A stretch of DNA of 64,000 bases from Argyresthia goedartella (lineage: Eukaryota; Arthropoda; Insecta; Lepidoptera; Argyresthiidae). Location: NCBI GenBank assembly GCA_949825045.1, contig OX463806.1, positions 47,578,208-47,642,207 of the forward strand, given 5' to 3'. The notes beneath the pieces were generated by a model. That model was not told the DNA's origin. It saw only the letters and a program-made list of their open reading frames with translations, and did not search any database. Positions 30,689 through 39,639 of this stretch are shown here, piece by piece (positions within the stretch are counted from its first letter, which is position 1; every line of letters starts with the position of its first letter). The position numbers and the translations under genes were made by a program.

Positions 30689-31480
30689 TGCGCAAGTCCG
30701 CATCGACCGTTCATGCTCACGTTGGAGCTTGCACAAGATGGCGTCGGCTGCGTCTTCGTCCAATAATCCGTTCTCAAACCGGAGAACTAGCTAGTAATGT
30801 ACTGGACAATTGTGACGATGAACGGAAAATTATTTCGAAAAACATGTCCAGAAACTTTTTTTATATGAATACGTTTATTATGCGTAGATATAGAAAAGAA
30901 AGTGAATAAGTACCCAGTATCAAATGATAAAGAAATAGAAAACGAAATGGTAGATTTTATGTTAATTTTATTTAATTCCTTGCGATGTTAGTACAGGTTT
31001 ATTTGTTTTTGATTCTGATAAATTATAAACTATGATTAAGCACGATTTGTGTGTTTCTTGAACGTCAATCAAGACACTTGATCGAAAGATCAAATCAGTT
31101 GACAAATGAAACGCCAACCGAGAATCTTAATCAAATACTATAAACGTTAACCCAAAAATCAAACCTAACGATGACTTTGTACTGGAGTAAATGGATTCCA
31201 AAAAAACCTATTTTTTTTGTTTCACCTTAAATTCACGAACTATTAACATTTTTATTTCGTTGTGCGCGGAACACTTTCCGTTGTGCATCGATGCAAGGGA
31301 TCTGGTCTTGACCCATGAGGCAAATGGGAGCTCATAATCATAAAGCGGTCACCGTGGCCAAGTACGTCATGGAAGACGTCATCACATCCTCATCTATGTT
31401 ACACCGTTAAATTGTGAACTAGCACACGAAATATCATGGCCAAGGGGTCAGGGCAAGTGAACAATAATGGAGATAAGCTA
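30686..31480. other. Intronic sequence, no gene seen
   Basis: AT-rich sequence with no recognised exon. The EDEM segment expected between the exons at 31.5 and 30.6 kb (including the 'TCTACAGT' part of GH47) could not be found. Confidence 0.45.
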
Positions 31481-31491
31481 AGCCCTGTTAC

Positions 31492-31656
31492 CCTTGCGAC
31501 GCATGATGCCGGTGGAGGTGGTGGAGGTGGTGGAGGTGGTGGAGGTGGTGGAGGCCCAGGTCGGCGGCCATCACCAGCAGCTCGCCCCCGTACCAGCGCA
31601 GCGCCGGCGTCTCCGGGCGCAGCCGCTCCGCGAGCACGTGCGCGGAGAGCAGTCCG
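31492..31656 (-). CDS. EDEM3: EDEM3-like gene exon (GLLSAH block)
   Basis: After acceptor TTTGTGTATAG, the C at 31656 completes GG|C (Gly) from the exon ending at 39439. That gives IRVLG-GLLSAHVLAERL, then WYGGELLVMAADLG. This is the 'VLGGLL.AH.LA' and 'W...ELL..A..LG' region of the EDEM GH47 domain. The 3' part of the exon is replaced by a CTCCACCAC 9-bp repeat (about five copies, 31508-31552), which keeps frame but encodes Leu-His-His repeats where other EDEMs have a conserved LLPAFNT-type segment. A donor at 31491 (GTAACA) is plausible but uncertain. The exon partner lies beyond a 6.4-kb gypsy insertion. Confidence 0.78.
31508..31552. repeat. 9-bp repeat GGTGGAGGT x5
   Basis: An in-frame nonamer expansion in the 3' part of the EDEM-like exon at 31.5 kb. 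Confidence 0.9.
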
Positions 31657-32122
31657 CTATACACAAACACGAACGCGAACAGACTGGAGCATTGTACTGT
31701 ATACATAACTATAAACAAAATAAAAAATACACCCGACATATTAGTGAAACCAAGTCTAAAATTTGGTTCACTCGTTTCCTTGACAAGCGTTTTCTTTTTG
31801 TTTGCTTGCGACTTGTGAAACGCTGACCGGATTTCACCGCACCATATTTCAATCAAAAAAACCCCGATTCAGAATCCGTCCACCCGTTTGACCGCTAGGG
31901 TGCCACAGACAGACAAACACACATGCACCGACCGACAGACGCTTCCAAATTATATCACCCCTCATCCCGACAAACAAATTTTATAATTGTTGAGGCAACC
32001 GTGTAATTAAGCTCAACATTAATGTTATAACCAGAAGGACAATAGAACAATAGACATAAGTGACAAGTAATTTTTGGCATCAAAGACAACGTTTTATCTA
32101 AACTAAAATAGTTCTGTCAAAA

Positions 32123-32416
32123 GCCACAGCGGACTGCGGCAGTCCACAAGCCACAGCGCACTGCGGCAGTCCACAAGCCACAACGGACTGCGGCAGTCCA
32201 CAAGCCACAGCGCACTGCGGCAGTCCACAAGCCACAGCGGACTGCGGCAGTCCACAAGCCACAGCGCACTGCGGCAGTCCACAAGCCACAGCGGACTGCG
32301 GCAGTCCACAAGCCACAGCGCACTGCGGCAGTCCACAAGCCACAGCGCACTGCGGCAGTCCACAAGCCACTGCGGACTGCGGCAGTCCACAAGCCACAGC
32401 GCACTGCGGCAGTCCA
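32123..32416. repeat. 27-bp tandem repeat, about 11 copies
   Basis: The unit is AAGCCACAGCGCACTGCGGC plus AGTCCAC, alternating with a form containing GGACTGCGGCAGTCC, a perfect 7-bp-arm hairpin. Because 27 is a multiple of three, all three minus-strand frames are open (about 95-111 codons), but they encode only monotonous repeats such as CGLPQ(S/C)AVA. Confidence 0.95.
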
Positions 32417-32589
32417 CTCACTGCCAACTCCAACTAATAAAAGATTGAAATTTCGACTTTATGGCTGTTCTCTTTTGCGTTTTTAAAATGTTACACTCCC
32501 TTCCCGAGACATCCAACGGATAGTTTAAAAAACTTCATCCAAATAGGTTTAGACTTTGTGACATTCGCACTTACCAACACTTTAGAGTC

Positions 32590-32955
32590 CCCCCATACAT
32601 GAAGGGCGACATGAGGGACTCTATTACTAAGCCTCCGCTGTCCGTCTGTCTGTCTCTGTGTCTGTCCTACACAGGACGTATCTCATAAACCGCAGGTATA
32701 GTTGAAATTTTCAAATAATGGGCATTCTGTTCCCACTACAGCAACAAAGAGATTTTATCAATTAAAGGAGGTCCCCATACAAGTTGAGTGTTTTAAATAT
32801 CCGTGCTCCTGCGCATTACTAAACCGCAATCTGTAGGGACTGATATCGAAACCACGTTAGGGAATATTTTTTTGTTTTTTTTTATATATTTTTAGTCCTT
32901 AAGTATTTTTTACGATGGTACGGAACCCTTCGTGTGCGAGTCCGACACACACTTG
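32590..32955 (+). repeat. GGTTCCGTACCC-type dispersed repeat, plus copy
   Basis: TTACTAAGCCTCCGCTGTCC, CGTATCTCATAAACCGC and, at the end, GGTACGGAACCCTTCGTGTG with CGAGTCCGACACACACTTG are present. The gypsy element is inserted just downstream of its 3' end. Confidence 0.8.
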
Positions 32956-32966
32956 AAATAATATAT

Positions 32967-33304
32967 TGTTGGAGGGAAGATTAATAGTAGAGGGGAGAGA
33001 CTATAAAAGGCGATGCCCCGCCGGTACCGCCACATTCTCGCTTCATTTTTCGTGCTATTAGGTCGTCACTCTGCCGGTTTGGTTATCGATTTTAGTGTTA
33101 ACGTAATTGTGAGGTTATAGTGTTGTGTGTTCATTTTGTGATTGCTTTACTTGGTTTGTAATAATTTCTAATTTGGTCGTTTGGATGAACTGTTAAATGG
33201 TGTAAATTAAATTGTTGTCAAATAATTCTATTTTGAGTTGAATTTCCTTAGGTAGTAGTGATTAAATTTTTTAAAAAAAATCACTTCTGGTCTTATTTCC
33301 AAGA
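32967..33304 (+). repeat. 5' LTR of the gypsy element
   Basis: 338 bp starting TGTTGGAGGGAAGATTAATA and ending TTATTTCCAAGA. It contains a TATA box (TATAAA, 33002-33007) about 35 bp from the left end, which would drive element transcription. Confidence 0.95.
33002..33007 (+). promoter_or_regulatory. LTR TATA box
   Basis: CTATAAAAGG at 33001-33010 inside the 5' LTR is a canonical TATA element. The same sequence recurs at 39113-39122 in the 3' LTR. Confidence 0.7.
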
Positions 33305-33322
33305 TCAGAAGTGGGATTCGAA
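33305..33322 (+). other. Primer-binding site complementary to tRNA-Leu
   Basis: Immediately after the LTR the sequence TCAGAAGTGGGATTCGAA is the reverse complement of the T-arm and acceptor 3' side of eukaryotic tRNA-Leu (TTCGAATCCCACTTCTGA). This marks where minus-strand DNA synthesis is primed. The complementarity begins a few bases inside the CCA end, as in some insect gypsy elements. Confidence 0.8.
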
Positions 33323-33614
33323 ATCTTTTGCCCACTTGCTTAGTTTTACATGTGATTTTATCGGATTATGATTTGAATAACCATTTAACTTCATCTACCC
33401 TCGATTTCGTTATTTTTTATTTTTACTTGCTAACGCGTGCGAGTGTGGATTGCAAGTCGTCGTTGTCGTCAAGGGTGAGTCCTCCTTTTTTTTTTTCCTC
33501 CATTTATTTTTGTGGCAGTTAGTTTGTATTCTAGTGATTTGTGTGTGATTTTCTTCTGTACTTACCTCAAGTACTCTAAATTCAAAGTTATTGTTCGAAT
33601 CCTTGTAAATAAGA

Positions 33615-34391
33615 ATGTCGGATCACGGGCGTGGTCGCAGTGTGACCCGCCGTGATAGTCGTAGCCCGTATCGCGACGATGATCGCCGCAATAGTCGCGA
33701 CCGACGTGATAGTAGGCGCCGTGAACGGTCTTCTGAGATGGAAGCTCTAATGCTTCGTCTTAGGATGTTAGAAGAAAAGGTTAGGGCTTCGTCCGCGTCG
33801 GTTTGTCCTAATGTACAAGTGGTTCGTTCGAGAAATCGAGATAAGAGTCGAGATAGGTCACCACCGCGGCGTCAGCGAACATCGTCACGTTCGCGTGCAC
33901 GTCTCCCGTCGCCAGCGCGGTCTACGCGTAGGTTAGTGTCGCCAAGTAGGCGCAAGTCGCGGTCAAGGGATAGGTGCATGTCTCCTCCTCGCGATCGAAG
34001 TCAGAGACACTCACAGGATTGGCTCATATCGCCTACCCGTGGTCCGTCGCGTTTGCATTACAGATCTAGATCGCCACCTCGCGATTCGGAACGTAATTCG
34101 AAAAATCCAAGGTCAACCCCGGAACGTTCGTCGGTTACCGATCGCATTGTGGATGCGATCCGTTCTATTAATTATGCGGGTAGGTCAAGCCAACATTTTT
34201 ATATTTCGAATTTCGATCCGAATTTGCACAATTTTGATAATTGGTGTGCGGAAGTGGATCGTGCAAAATCATGTAACAAGTGGAATGACTATGAATGCCT
34301 TTCGCGTATCGGCAACTGTCTTAAGGGTGACGCACGATCATGGTTAAACGAGTGGGTGTCAAGTGATCGTTCCTGGACAAACCACACCTGA
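33615..34391 (+). pseudogene. gag: gag 5' part (SR-rich N-terminus)
   Basis: The ATG at 33615 opens a 258-codon frame. The first about 150 residues are Arg/Ser/Asp-rich with many RS and SR dipeptides, like splicing-factor RS domains. The capsid-like part follows (ISNFDPNLHNFDNWCAEVDR, GDARSWLNEW). The frame then runs out at 34391, where the capsid continues in another frame from about 34363. I interpret this as a small deletion, since the expected residues between GDARSWLNEW and PDIANILAEV are partly missing. Gag packages the element RNA. Confidence 0.75.
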
Positions 34392-35709
34392 TATCGCGAA
34401 TATTTTGGCCGAGGTTATTAATACGAATTCTGACAAGTACCCTACATATGCGGATTATGCACGCCGGGCATTGCTTCGGTTACGTATAGTGCGGGGTCTT
34501 AGTGACGAGTTAATTTCAGCAATAATTATACGCGGCATTAGTGATCCGAATATTCGAGCGTCGGCAACTAATGCAAAATTAATGCCAAATGATTTAATTG
34601 AATTTTTCTCGATTTATGTTAAGCCCGTTAGTACCTCGAAGAGCTCTGCTCCGCGTTCGGTTGCGTTTAATAGTACTCAGAGTAAGCAAACCACAGATTC
34701 GTCACGAAAAAGAAGTTCTGCTGATATTAAATGTTTTTCGTGTGGCCAACTAGGTCATAGGCAGGCTAATTGTTCTAAACGTCCTAGGATCGATCAGGGG
34801 TTAAGTAAGGTGTCGAGTACTTCGAGTGCTGCGTCTTCTAGGCCTGCTTTTGTGCAGACTAGGTCTGAACCTTGTTCATTCTGCAAGAAGTTGGGTCACA
34901 GTGTCGATACTTGTTTTGCCAAACAGAGATCTGAAGCGACAAATAAGGAGACAGTTAATTTCTGTAAGGTTTTAGTTACTTCCACCAATAGTGACGTTGT
35001 AGTGGCTGTCATTCAGGATGTACCAGTAGATATTTTGATCGATAGCGGTTCGACCATTTCACTTATGTCGTCATCCTTGCTGAAACATTTTAATTGTTCA
35101 GTTAAGCCTGCTTTTCGGATTCTCAAGGGGTTGGGAAGCCAGGAAGTAGAAAGTACGTCTTATGTAAGATTGCCAATTGAGTTTGATGGGTTGACTCTCG
35201 AGGTAGACTTGTTCATTGTACCATCCCAGTACATGAACACTCCAGTCATATTAGGTACAGATGTTTTGAATAGGGAAGGTGTTAGGTATGTTCGCACCAA
35301 GGATTATCAGCGGCTTACGAGGGTTGAACGTAGCACGGATACGGTGATGGCAGTTCAATCTGAGCCTTCTATTCCAATTAACACGCCTCTTGTTGATGAC
35401 CAGTTACAAAAACTGTTAGAAATAGTAAATCACTTTTCAAAATTTTTCATTTCTGGTACTGCGACCTCAACTGTCAAGACAGGGTGTATGTCAATAAAAC
35501 TTAACTCCAACACTCCTGTTTACTATCGCCCATATAGACTGTCCCATGCCGAGACGCTTCGCGTTCGCGAAATTATTAAAGATCTTTTGGACAAGGGCAT
35601 TATTGAGGAGTCCGATTCTGAGTACGCAAGTCCTATCCTTCTCGTCAAAAAAAAGACGGGTCGGACAGAATGTGTGTTGACTTCCGTAAGCTCAATGAGG
35701 TCACGGTGA
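34363..35709 (+). pseudogene. pol: gag 3' part, protease and start of reverse transcriptase
   Basis: This frame has no natural ATG start of its own (the first codon available is GTG). It continues the capsid (PDIANILAEV) and carries two zinc knuckles, CFSCGQLGHRQANC and CSFCKKLGHSVDTC. A retropepsin-like aspartic protease follows (DILIDSGSTISLM, then ILGTDVL), and then the start of RT (GIIEESDSEYASPILLVKKK). The frame breaks after an A8 run at about 35648-35655, and RT resumes in another frame. Gag and pol appear to share one frame here, so no gag-pol frameshift signal is needed between knuckles and protease. Confidence 0.85.
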
Positions 35710-36833
35710 AAGATAGGTTTCCTCTGCCGCGAATAGATGACCACATAGATCGATTAGGAAGTAACAAATTTTTTAGTAGGCTGGATATGGCAACTGGTTT
35801 CCACCAGATCCCGTTGGATCAAGATTCGGTACCGCTCACAGGATTTGTTACCTCTGAAGGACATTATAATTATTTAAAAAAGCCTTATGGATTGGCAAAC
35901 GCTCCTGTCGTTTACCAGCGGATTATCGCAAAAACACTTCGCGAGTTCATCGAATCTGGCAATATCCTGGTCTACATCGATGATGTCCTTATTTTAAGTA
36001 AAACGGTAGACAAAGGCCTTGTTTTGCTTCGTAAGGTCCTTGACACATTAACTAGCGCCGGTTTTTCGATTAACTTGAAGAAGTGTTCATTTTTAGCGAC
36101 AGAGATAGAATACCTGGGACGAACAATCAGTGAAGGTCAGGTTAGGCCGAGCCATGAGAAGGTGAGAGCTTTGATTGACTCAGCCGAGCCACAAAATGTA
36201 AAACAAGTTCGTCAGTTTCTGGGCCTAGCCAGTTATTTTAGACGCTATATAGCCAACTTTGCCCAAAAGACTGCATGCGTAGCCGCGCTAACTAAAAAGG
36301 GCGTTAACTTTTCTTGGGGAGTAGAACAACGGGCGGCTCGAAAGCACATCATAGAATGTCTGACGAGTGAGCCGGTACTAGCCATCTACGACCCTTCGTT
36401 ACCAATAGAGGTCCATACAGATGCGAGTTCTATTGGTTATGGAGCTGTTTTGATTCAAGTACATGAGGGTAATCGTAAACGCGTGGTGTCTTATTTTAGC
36501 CGACTTACTCAGGGTGCTGAGAGCAAATACCACTCGTATGAGCTGGAAACGCTCGCAGTGGTCAAAGCTCTCCAGCACTTTAGGCACTATCTTGTAGGGG
36601 TACGCTTCACCGTGGTCACTGACTGCAATGCATTAAAACTCACTCAGAGGAAAAAGGACTTATTACCTAGAGTGGCCCGGTGGTGGGTATACCTGCAAGA
36701 TTTTGATTTTTCCTTGGATTATCGTAAGGGTTCCCTTTTGTCTCATGCTGACTATCTCAGCCGTAATCCGGTAATCCGGTACTGTTACTGTCCAGAAGCC
36801 TCAGAATTGGGCCCGGATTGCCCAGGCCTCTGA
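35670..36833 (+). pseudogene. pol: Reverse transcriptase and RNase H
   Basis: RT blocks in order are CVDFRKLNEVTVKDRFPLPR, FFSRLDMATGFHQIPL, YLKKPYGLANAP and the catalytic YIDD (about 35972-35983). RNase H follows: HTDASSIGYGAVL, then the YHSYELETLAVV box with the conserved Glu, then TDCNAL and LSHADYLSR. All expected catalytic acids are visible, so the domains look chemically intact. The frame, however, is disconnected upstream (about 35.68 kb) and ends at a stop at about 36831, before integrase. Confidence 0.88.
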
Positions 36834-36861
36834 CGAAGAGACTCTGTCTCTTAGGTAGAGA

Positions 36862-38044
36862 TTGTCGGACGGACAATTGGATCCTACCCAATATGTTGTA
36901 AAAAATGATATCTTGTATTTTAAGTTTATAACTACTGGTGAAAATCCAAAATTGTTATGCTACATTCCGAAAGGTCATAGGCTGAGTCTTATGAGAATAT
37001 TCCACGATGAACATGACCATCCTGGGGTAGACAAAACGGTCGACTTGATCATGAAGCACTTCTGGTTTCCAGGGTTGAGAGCTTTCGCGTTGAAATATAT
37101 AACCCACTGTTTGGTGTGCCTTTCCCATAAGAAAGTAGCCCGTGCTCCTTTACAACCCATCCACTCATGGGAAAAACCAGATGTGCCTTTTGAGACGGTC
37201 CATATGGATGTGTTAGGACCTTTACCAGAAGCTGATGGCTATCGTTATGTCCTTATTTTAATAGACGCTTTTTCTAAGTACTGTTTGTTATATCCTATGT
37301 TTCGGCAAGAGTCAGACGAGTTGAAGCGCCATGTTACCAACCTCATATCACTTTTTGGAACGCCCAAGCTAATTGTAGCTGACAGAGGTAGGATGTTCCA
37401 AAGTGCAGACTTCCTCGACTGGATTCACGGTATGGGCTGCGATACGCATCTAATAACTCCCGAGATGCATCAATCTAACGGGCAAGTGGAGCGCTACTGC
37501 CGTACCGTGCTCAATATGGTGCGAATTGAGTACAATTATCGCGAACAAAGATGGCCAACCGTTATGTGGAAGCTACAGCTGGTCCTCAATATCACCAAGC
37601 ATAGGACAACAAAATGTTCGGCTCTGAACCTATTGATTGGCATTGATGCAGCTACGCCGCTCATTCGGAGTTTAATACGTGATGTGGCCATTGAGGGATC
37701 CAGCCCAAACAGGGAAGCTCTCCGGGAGATGAGTCGCCAGAGAGTATCTGAACGTCTTCGTTCAAATCAAGCGTCTCAAAATGCTTATGTCAACAAAGGT
37801 CGCAAGGCACCTCGTGGTTTTGAACTTAATTCCTTAGTTTTTGTCAGAAAACAAGCCCAGGCGACAGGGAAACTGGATTCCTGTATGCGAGGGCCTTACC
37901 GGGTGATGAAGATCCTGCCTCATTGTCGCTATGAGCTTCAGCTCCTGGCAGGCTCATATGGGAAGTTAACGCAAGCAGCTGCGGAATATATGATGCCGTG
38001 GCATGGAGAATGGACTCCTGATGTCTGTTCTGCTTTCTTTAGTG
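36862..38044 (+). pseudogene. pol: Integrase, last pol domain, with putative splice donor at its end
   Basis: The zinc-binding HHCC domain (HDEHDHPGVDKTVDLI, then CLVCL) is followed by the catalytic core with FETVHMDVLGPLP (first Asp), VADRGRMF (second Asp) and SNGQVERYCRTV (Glu). A basic C-terminal region follows, with a GPYRVMKILPHCRYEL block typical of gypsy integrases. Unspliced, the frame stops at TGA 38050-38052, but that stop lies inside GTGAGTGA, a consensus splice donor at 38045. Skipping to the acceptor at 38839 adds 65 in-frame codons. Separated from RT/RNase H by a stop at about 36.83 kb. Confidence 0.85.
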
Positions 38045-38839
38045 GTGAGTGAATTTGATTATTTCGGCTTGCCAAGAATTCTGCTCAAATATTTTTTGCG
38101 AGACACGCCTGTGCCGGGGCCTCTGTCTGTCTTAAAGATAATGTTCTCAAGAAAGTATTTTTTTTTGGGTGTCCTGTTATTTTTGTTAGTGTGATATGTT
38201 TACGCATGGGTTGGACACAGCCGATGGAGGTTTTACCTTGCAGTCTGGATAGCCTCTATCTTGAAGTCCGTGTACTTGGGTAAGCTGTCTTGGCTGACAG
38301 ATGTACTTCCAGTATAAAGTACGTTTTATGTTCTGGAATGCTGTCTTGGAGTGCGCTCAGACATGCGATTCTGGTATGTGGAACGTGCTTGACGTTGTAT
38401 GCTCGGACACTGTCTTGGAGACGCTCAGATACGTGGTCCTGGAGCATTTGTACACGCAGCGTCATGCCACAGGTTGGTCTCTGACGAGTCGTGGTGTATT
38501 TATGTGTGCGGTGCTTGTATAGGAAGCACTGTCCATGGGTTATTAAAGGTTTGGGTTGAAACATTCTTTTATGTGGAACCGGTTCACACGCGCAAAGTTA
38601 TGTCTCACGTAAGTGCGCGTAGATCTCTAACGAGTCGTGAGGCGGCACTCCCCCGACGGGAACTGCCCCTGATGATCGGTACAGATATCAGTTTGTTTTA
38701 TATCCGTTGTGTTTAGGCTAGGCTAGGTTAGCTAGCTTACCGTATTGCTGTTTTAACGCACCTACCTATTAAGTAGTTTCCTTACTTTGTTTTGAATTGA
38801 GTGAACAAGTTTTTGTGCTTTGGTTTTTGTTCTGTGCAG
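38045..38839 (+). other. Predicted 795-bp intron in the 3' part of the gypsy pol
   Basis: Donor AGTG|GTGAGTG at 38045 and acceptor TTTTTGTTCTGTGCAG| ending at 38839, after a good pyrimidine tract, both fit consensus. Splicing joins AGT G to AT GCA AAC without changing frame. The interval itself is rich in stops and holds no recognisable domain. No RNA data are available here. Confidence 0.6.
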
Positions 38840-39036
38840 ATGCAAACGACGAAAGCGAGGAGTCCTCCTCGAGCGTCACCCAGCCTCCCGTAGTCGAGGT
38901 GACTGACGCTAGCGAGCCCCAACCTGGATCGTCCGGGATGCAGGGATTGACGGAGGAATCTGCTATGCCGCCCGAGACCCCATCCGGCAGCGAAGAATCT
39001 TCCATGCCAATCTTGGATACCGACCATCACAGTTAG
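38840..39036 (+). CDS. Putative spliced acidic tail of the gypsy pol
   Basis: After the predicted junction the frame reads DANDESEESSSSVTQPP and continues Ser/Glu/Pro-rich to a TAG at 39034-39036, 42 bp before the 3' LTR. There is no natural start codon of its own, and base composition is far more GC-rich than the preceding 800 bp, both consistent with a terminal exon. Acidic low-complexity tails of this kind could bind host proteins or tether integrase, but that is speculation. It could instead be a chance open frame. Confidence 0.5.
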
Positions 39037-39078
39037 AGAGGAAGGAGCCCGAGGACGGCCTCCCGTCAGGAAAGGCCG

Positions 39079-39416
39079 TGTTGGAGGGAAGATTAATAGT
39101 AGAGGGGAGAGACTATAAAAGGCGATGCCCCGCCGGTACCGCCACATTCTCGCTTCATTTTTCGTGCTATTAGGTCGTCACTCTGCCGGTTTGGTTATCG
39201 ATTTTAGTGTTAACGTAATTGTGAGGTTATAGTGTTGTGTGTTCATTTTGTGATTGCTTTACTTGGTTTGTAATAATTTCTAATTTGGTCGTTTGGATGA
39301 ACTGTTAAATGGTGTAAATTAAATTGTTGTCAAATAATTCTATTTTGAGTTGAATTTCCTTAGGTAGTAGTGATTAAATTTTTTAAAAAAAATCACTTCT
39401 GGTCTTATTTCCAAGA
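39079..39416 (+). repeat. 3' LTR of the gypsy element
   Basis: By eye identical to 32967-33304 over 338 bp. Purine-rich GAGAGGAAGGAG (about 39036-39047) and AGGAAAGG lie just upstream as polypurine-tract candidates. Confidence 0.95.
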
Positions 39417-39438
39417 ATATATATATGTGTTTAGTTAC

Positions 39439-39591
39439 CCAAGCACCCTGATGTTGGTCTCGAAGACGGAGAATCCGAGGTCGTGGTCGAAGCTGACGTC
39501 ACGGATGACGAGCTGCAGGCCGCGGCTGAACTCGGAGAAGTCGCCCATCACCGCCAGCGTGTCCAGGCTGTCCACCAGCGTCAGAGAGAAG
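39439..39591 (-). CDS. EDEM3: EDEM3-like gene exon (VFETNIR block), most N-terminal one found
   Basis: This 153-bp exon lies between acceptor TGATTTCCAG (39592-39594) and donor GTAACT (from 39438). It is open throughout and reads [40 protein letters not shown] and RVLG. 'LxDxLDTLAVxG' and '[11 protein letters not shown]' are GH47/EDEM signatures, and the Glu of FETN is a catalytic residue in the family. It ends with GG of a glycine codon completed by C at 31656. The 3' LTR of the gypsy ends only 22 bp beyond its donor, so the element landed almost on the splice site. The signal-peptide exon and upstream segment are not found in the rest of the window. Confidence 0.87.
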
Positions 39592-39639
39592 CTGGAAATC
39601 AATGTTTATTTTATGTTTAAAACAAATTGTTATTAAGGT

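Larger units (their letters stand above)
32967..39416 (+). mobile_element. Gypsy-type (Metaviridae) LTR retrotransposon, young but broken
   Basis: Two 338-bp LTRs bracket gag, protease, reverse transcriptase, RNase H and integrase in that order (gypsy order, integrase last), and there is no env. The LTRs look identical over their whole length, indicating recent insertion. The flanks are AT-rich (ATAT on both sides), so a 4-bp duplication is likely but not provable. Coding sequence is interrupted at about 34.37, 35.68 and 36.83-36.86 kb, so this copy needs help in trans. It lies antisense in an intron of the EDEM-like gene. The tRNA-Leu primer site and integrase style suggest an Mdg3/Micropia-like lineage; this is tentative. 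Confidence 0.93.

Noticed and set aside
30478..30909. Plus-strand frame of 143 codons across the G28 run
   Set aside because: It is antisense to the EDEM-like exon and its middle is a poly-Gly run from the homopolymer.
32098..32433. Overlapping minus-strand frames of 95-111 codons
   Set aside because: They are open only because a 27-bp repeat lacks stops; the peptides are monotonous.
34350..34395. Programmed gag frameshift
   Set aside because: Residues expected between the two frames are missing, which points to a deletion; zinc knuckles and protease are already in one frame.
35640..35710. Programmed frameshift at the A8 run in the gypsy RT
   Set aside because: Recoding sites in such elements sit between gag and pol, not within RT; an indel is simpler.
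38256..38716. Candidate env or accessory gene after integrase
   Set aside because: No signal peptide, membrane segment or fusion-protein features; the interval is better explained as an intron.
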